Shown here one piece after another: positions 5,517-6,561 of a stretch of 6,561 bases of DNA. A program made the translations under genes and the position numbers. A model generated the notes under the pieces. That model was not told the DNA's origin. It made no database searches and saw nothing but the letters and a program-made list of their open reading frames with translations. Positions within the stretch are counted from its first letter, which is position 1, and each line of letters begins with the position of its first letter. Location of the stretch: contig DIUQ01000005.1 of assembly GCA_002422375.1 (NCBI GenBank), forward strand, positions 13,466 to 20,026, read 5' to 3'. The stretch is from a bacterium UBA6154. Its GTDB lineage: Bacteria > Actinomycetota > Actinomycetes > S36-B12.

Positions 5517-6539
5517 ATGCCCAATCATTCGCAACACCTAATCACAGTGACCTCGTATGCAGACCAGGTATGCACCATTGCTGAACGACTTGGCTTTTGG
5601 CCGGCAGAAAGTGTGGTGGCTGTCTGGCGGAAGAGTCAGCGGGAACTACTAGTTCAGCGGGTCGATATTCCCGATCCAGGGTGGTCGGTACTCATCAGTG
5701 ACTCGGCGTGGTGGACTGAATTTGCGCGACCGGGAAACCTACATGATGCAACCTCCGTGGGACTTCTCCTCGTCGATCCTCCGCTCTACTCGGATTCATC
5801 TGATCTTCGAGAAATGTGGCTCACCACTCTCAGCGACCAGCTTCTCAAGAAAGCCTGCGAAAGCTTGAATCAGTTTGGGATCACCGTTGACGAAGTACTT
5901 CTTGTTCACAAATCCACAGTGACCAGTGAGGATTGCACATCGTCCTGTGACATGCACCGCGTCAGTGCGCAGTTAATACCTTCGGCTAGTGAATTGTCGA
6001 GGGCAGATGCCGCAGCGACGCTGGCATTTGCCCCCGAGCGTGGACTCAGTCTTCAGATTCAACAGTGGGCGGAATCGAGATTGCAGGCCGACTCTTCGAC
6101 ATGGTGCATTGATGAGCTGAATTTCCTGGAAAACGTGTTTGTCCAGCCGCCTCCCTTGTCCGACTCATTAATCGCACGCTGTGCACAGGCTTTGGCCGTG
6201 GTGTCGGTGCGGGACACTTTGTTGTGGGATATCGCCGCGGGTGACATTGCAAGTGTGGCCAGCGCACATTTTCTAAGTTCCATGCTTCCGTCCCTGCATG
6301 GGCCTGTGGGTGCCCCCGTGGCGACAGTGGCTGGGATCTGCTGGTGGATGTCGGGCAACGGTGCGAAGGCTAACCTCTGCCTGCACAGGGCCCACGAATG
6401 CCAACCGGACTATCCACTGGCGCTGTTGGTCGCTGCAGCCGTGGGAGTGGGATTGCCGCCCTCCATTTGGGTTGAGAGCGTCCTTGAACTCCACCGCGAT
6501 GAATGCCTTCGCAGGGGTGAACTCGCGGAATCGCACTGA
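5517..6539 (+). CDS. DUF4192 family protein
   Basis: 340 residues, close to the usual size of the family. The N-terminus ITVTSYADQVCTIAERLGF (9-27) followed by WPAESVVAVW matches the characteristic DUF4192 opening (a short strand, a helix, then a GF-P-SVV motif). The C-terminal third, starting around GPVGAPVATVAGICWWMSG and continuing through a helix-rich AKANLCLHRAHECQPDYPLALLV to GLPPSIW, matches the family's conserved end, which resembles a tetratricopeptide-like helical pair. There is no signal peptide or membrane helix, so it is probably cytosolic. The family is almost confined to Actinobacteria and its function is unknown. The protein has several cysteines (20, 115, 140 and 144 among them, the last two in TSSCDMHR), with no obvious metal motif. 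The ATG chosen lacks a ribosome binding site; no better in-frame start lies upstream. Confidence 0.88.
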   Translation: MPNHSQHLITVTSYADQVCTIAERLGFWPAESVVAVWRKSQRELLVQRVDIPDPGWSVLISDSAWWTEFARPGNLHDATSVGLLLVDPPLYSDSSDLREMWLTTLSDQLLKKACESLNQFGITVDEVLLVHKSTVTSEDCTSSCDMHRVSAQLIPSASELSRADAAATLAFAPERGLSLQIQQWAESRLQADSSTWCIDELNFLENVFVQPPPLSDSLIARCAQALAVVSVRDTLLWDIAAGDIASVASAHFLSSMLPSLHGPVGAPVATVAGICWWMSGNGAKANLCLHRAHECQPDYPLALLVAAAVGVGLPPSIWVESVLELHRDECLRRGELAESH

Positions 6540-6561
6540 GTTATATATAGTTCGTCTCGGT

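Noticed and set aside
6541..6550. AT-rich TTATATATAG after the DUF4192 stop as a promoter for a next gene
   Set aside because: TATATA could be a -10, but only about 12 bases follow in the window and no -35 or downstream gene can be checked.
1..6561. Possible hidden defence, toxin-antitoxin, mobile or biosynthetic system
   Set aside because: All seven coding sequences belong to recognisable housekeeping or widespread families, apart from one unknown lipoprotein; there are no transposase, integrase, nuclease, repeat array or attachment-site signals.

Overview
The window looks like ordinary chromosome from an actinobacterium of moderate GC content (low-to-mid 50s percent by eye). The best taxonomic clues are the DUF4192-family protein at the right end, which is essentially an actinobacterial family, a cytosolic SGNH hydrolase with the C-terminal tail seen in actinobacterial homologues, and several genes that seem to be leaderless (promoter-like -10 motif just before the ATG and no ribosome binding site). 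I cannot place it to genus. I see no rRNA, tRNA, CRISPR array, insertion sequence, phage gene or attachment site.

Layout. (1) Positions 1-816, plus strand: the 3' part of a CNNM/CorC-type (DUF21 plus CBS) membrane protein whose start lies outside the window. (2) 894-1400, plus: a small secreted lipoprotein of unknown function with its own ribosome binding site. (3) 1456-3258, minus: a likely two-gene operon of a glyoxalase-like (VOC) protein followed by an AI-2E-family transporter; it converges on the lipoprotein gene. (4) 3358-4461, plus: a UPF0104/LPG-synthase-TM-like membrane protein, divergent from the VOC gene and ending before a good intrinsic terminator at 4541-4584. (5) 4629-5426, plus: the SGNH hydrolase. 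(6) 5517-6539, plus: the DUF4192 protein. The last 22 bases hold no gene.

How they work together. Three of the seven proteins are integral membrane proteins and one is a lipoprotein, so the region is rich in envelope functions, but nothing ties them into one pathway. The only operon suggested by strand and spacing is VOC to AI-2E (45-base gap). The plus-strand genes on the right are separated by 90-170 bases and appear to be individually transcribed.

I found no convincing previously undescribed system. The best second looks are non-coding: two mutually exclusive hairpins between the SGNH and DUF4192 genes, a tandem 20-bp repeat before the terminator at 4541, and the apparently leaderless starts. 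Several gene starts were moved from the longest open frame where local signals argued for it.
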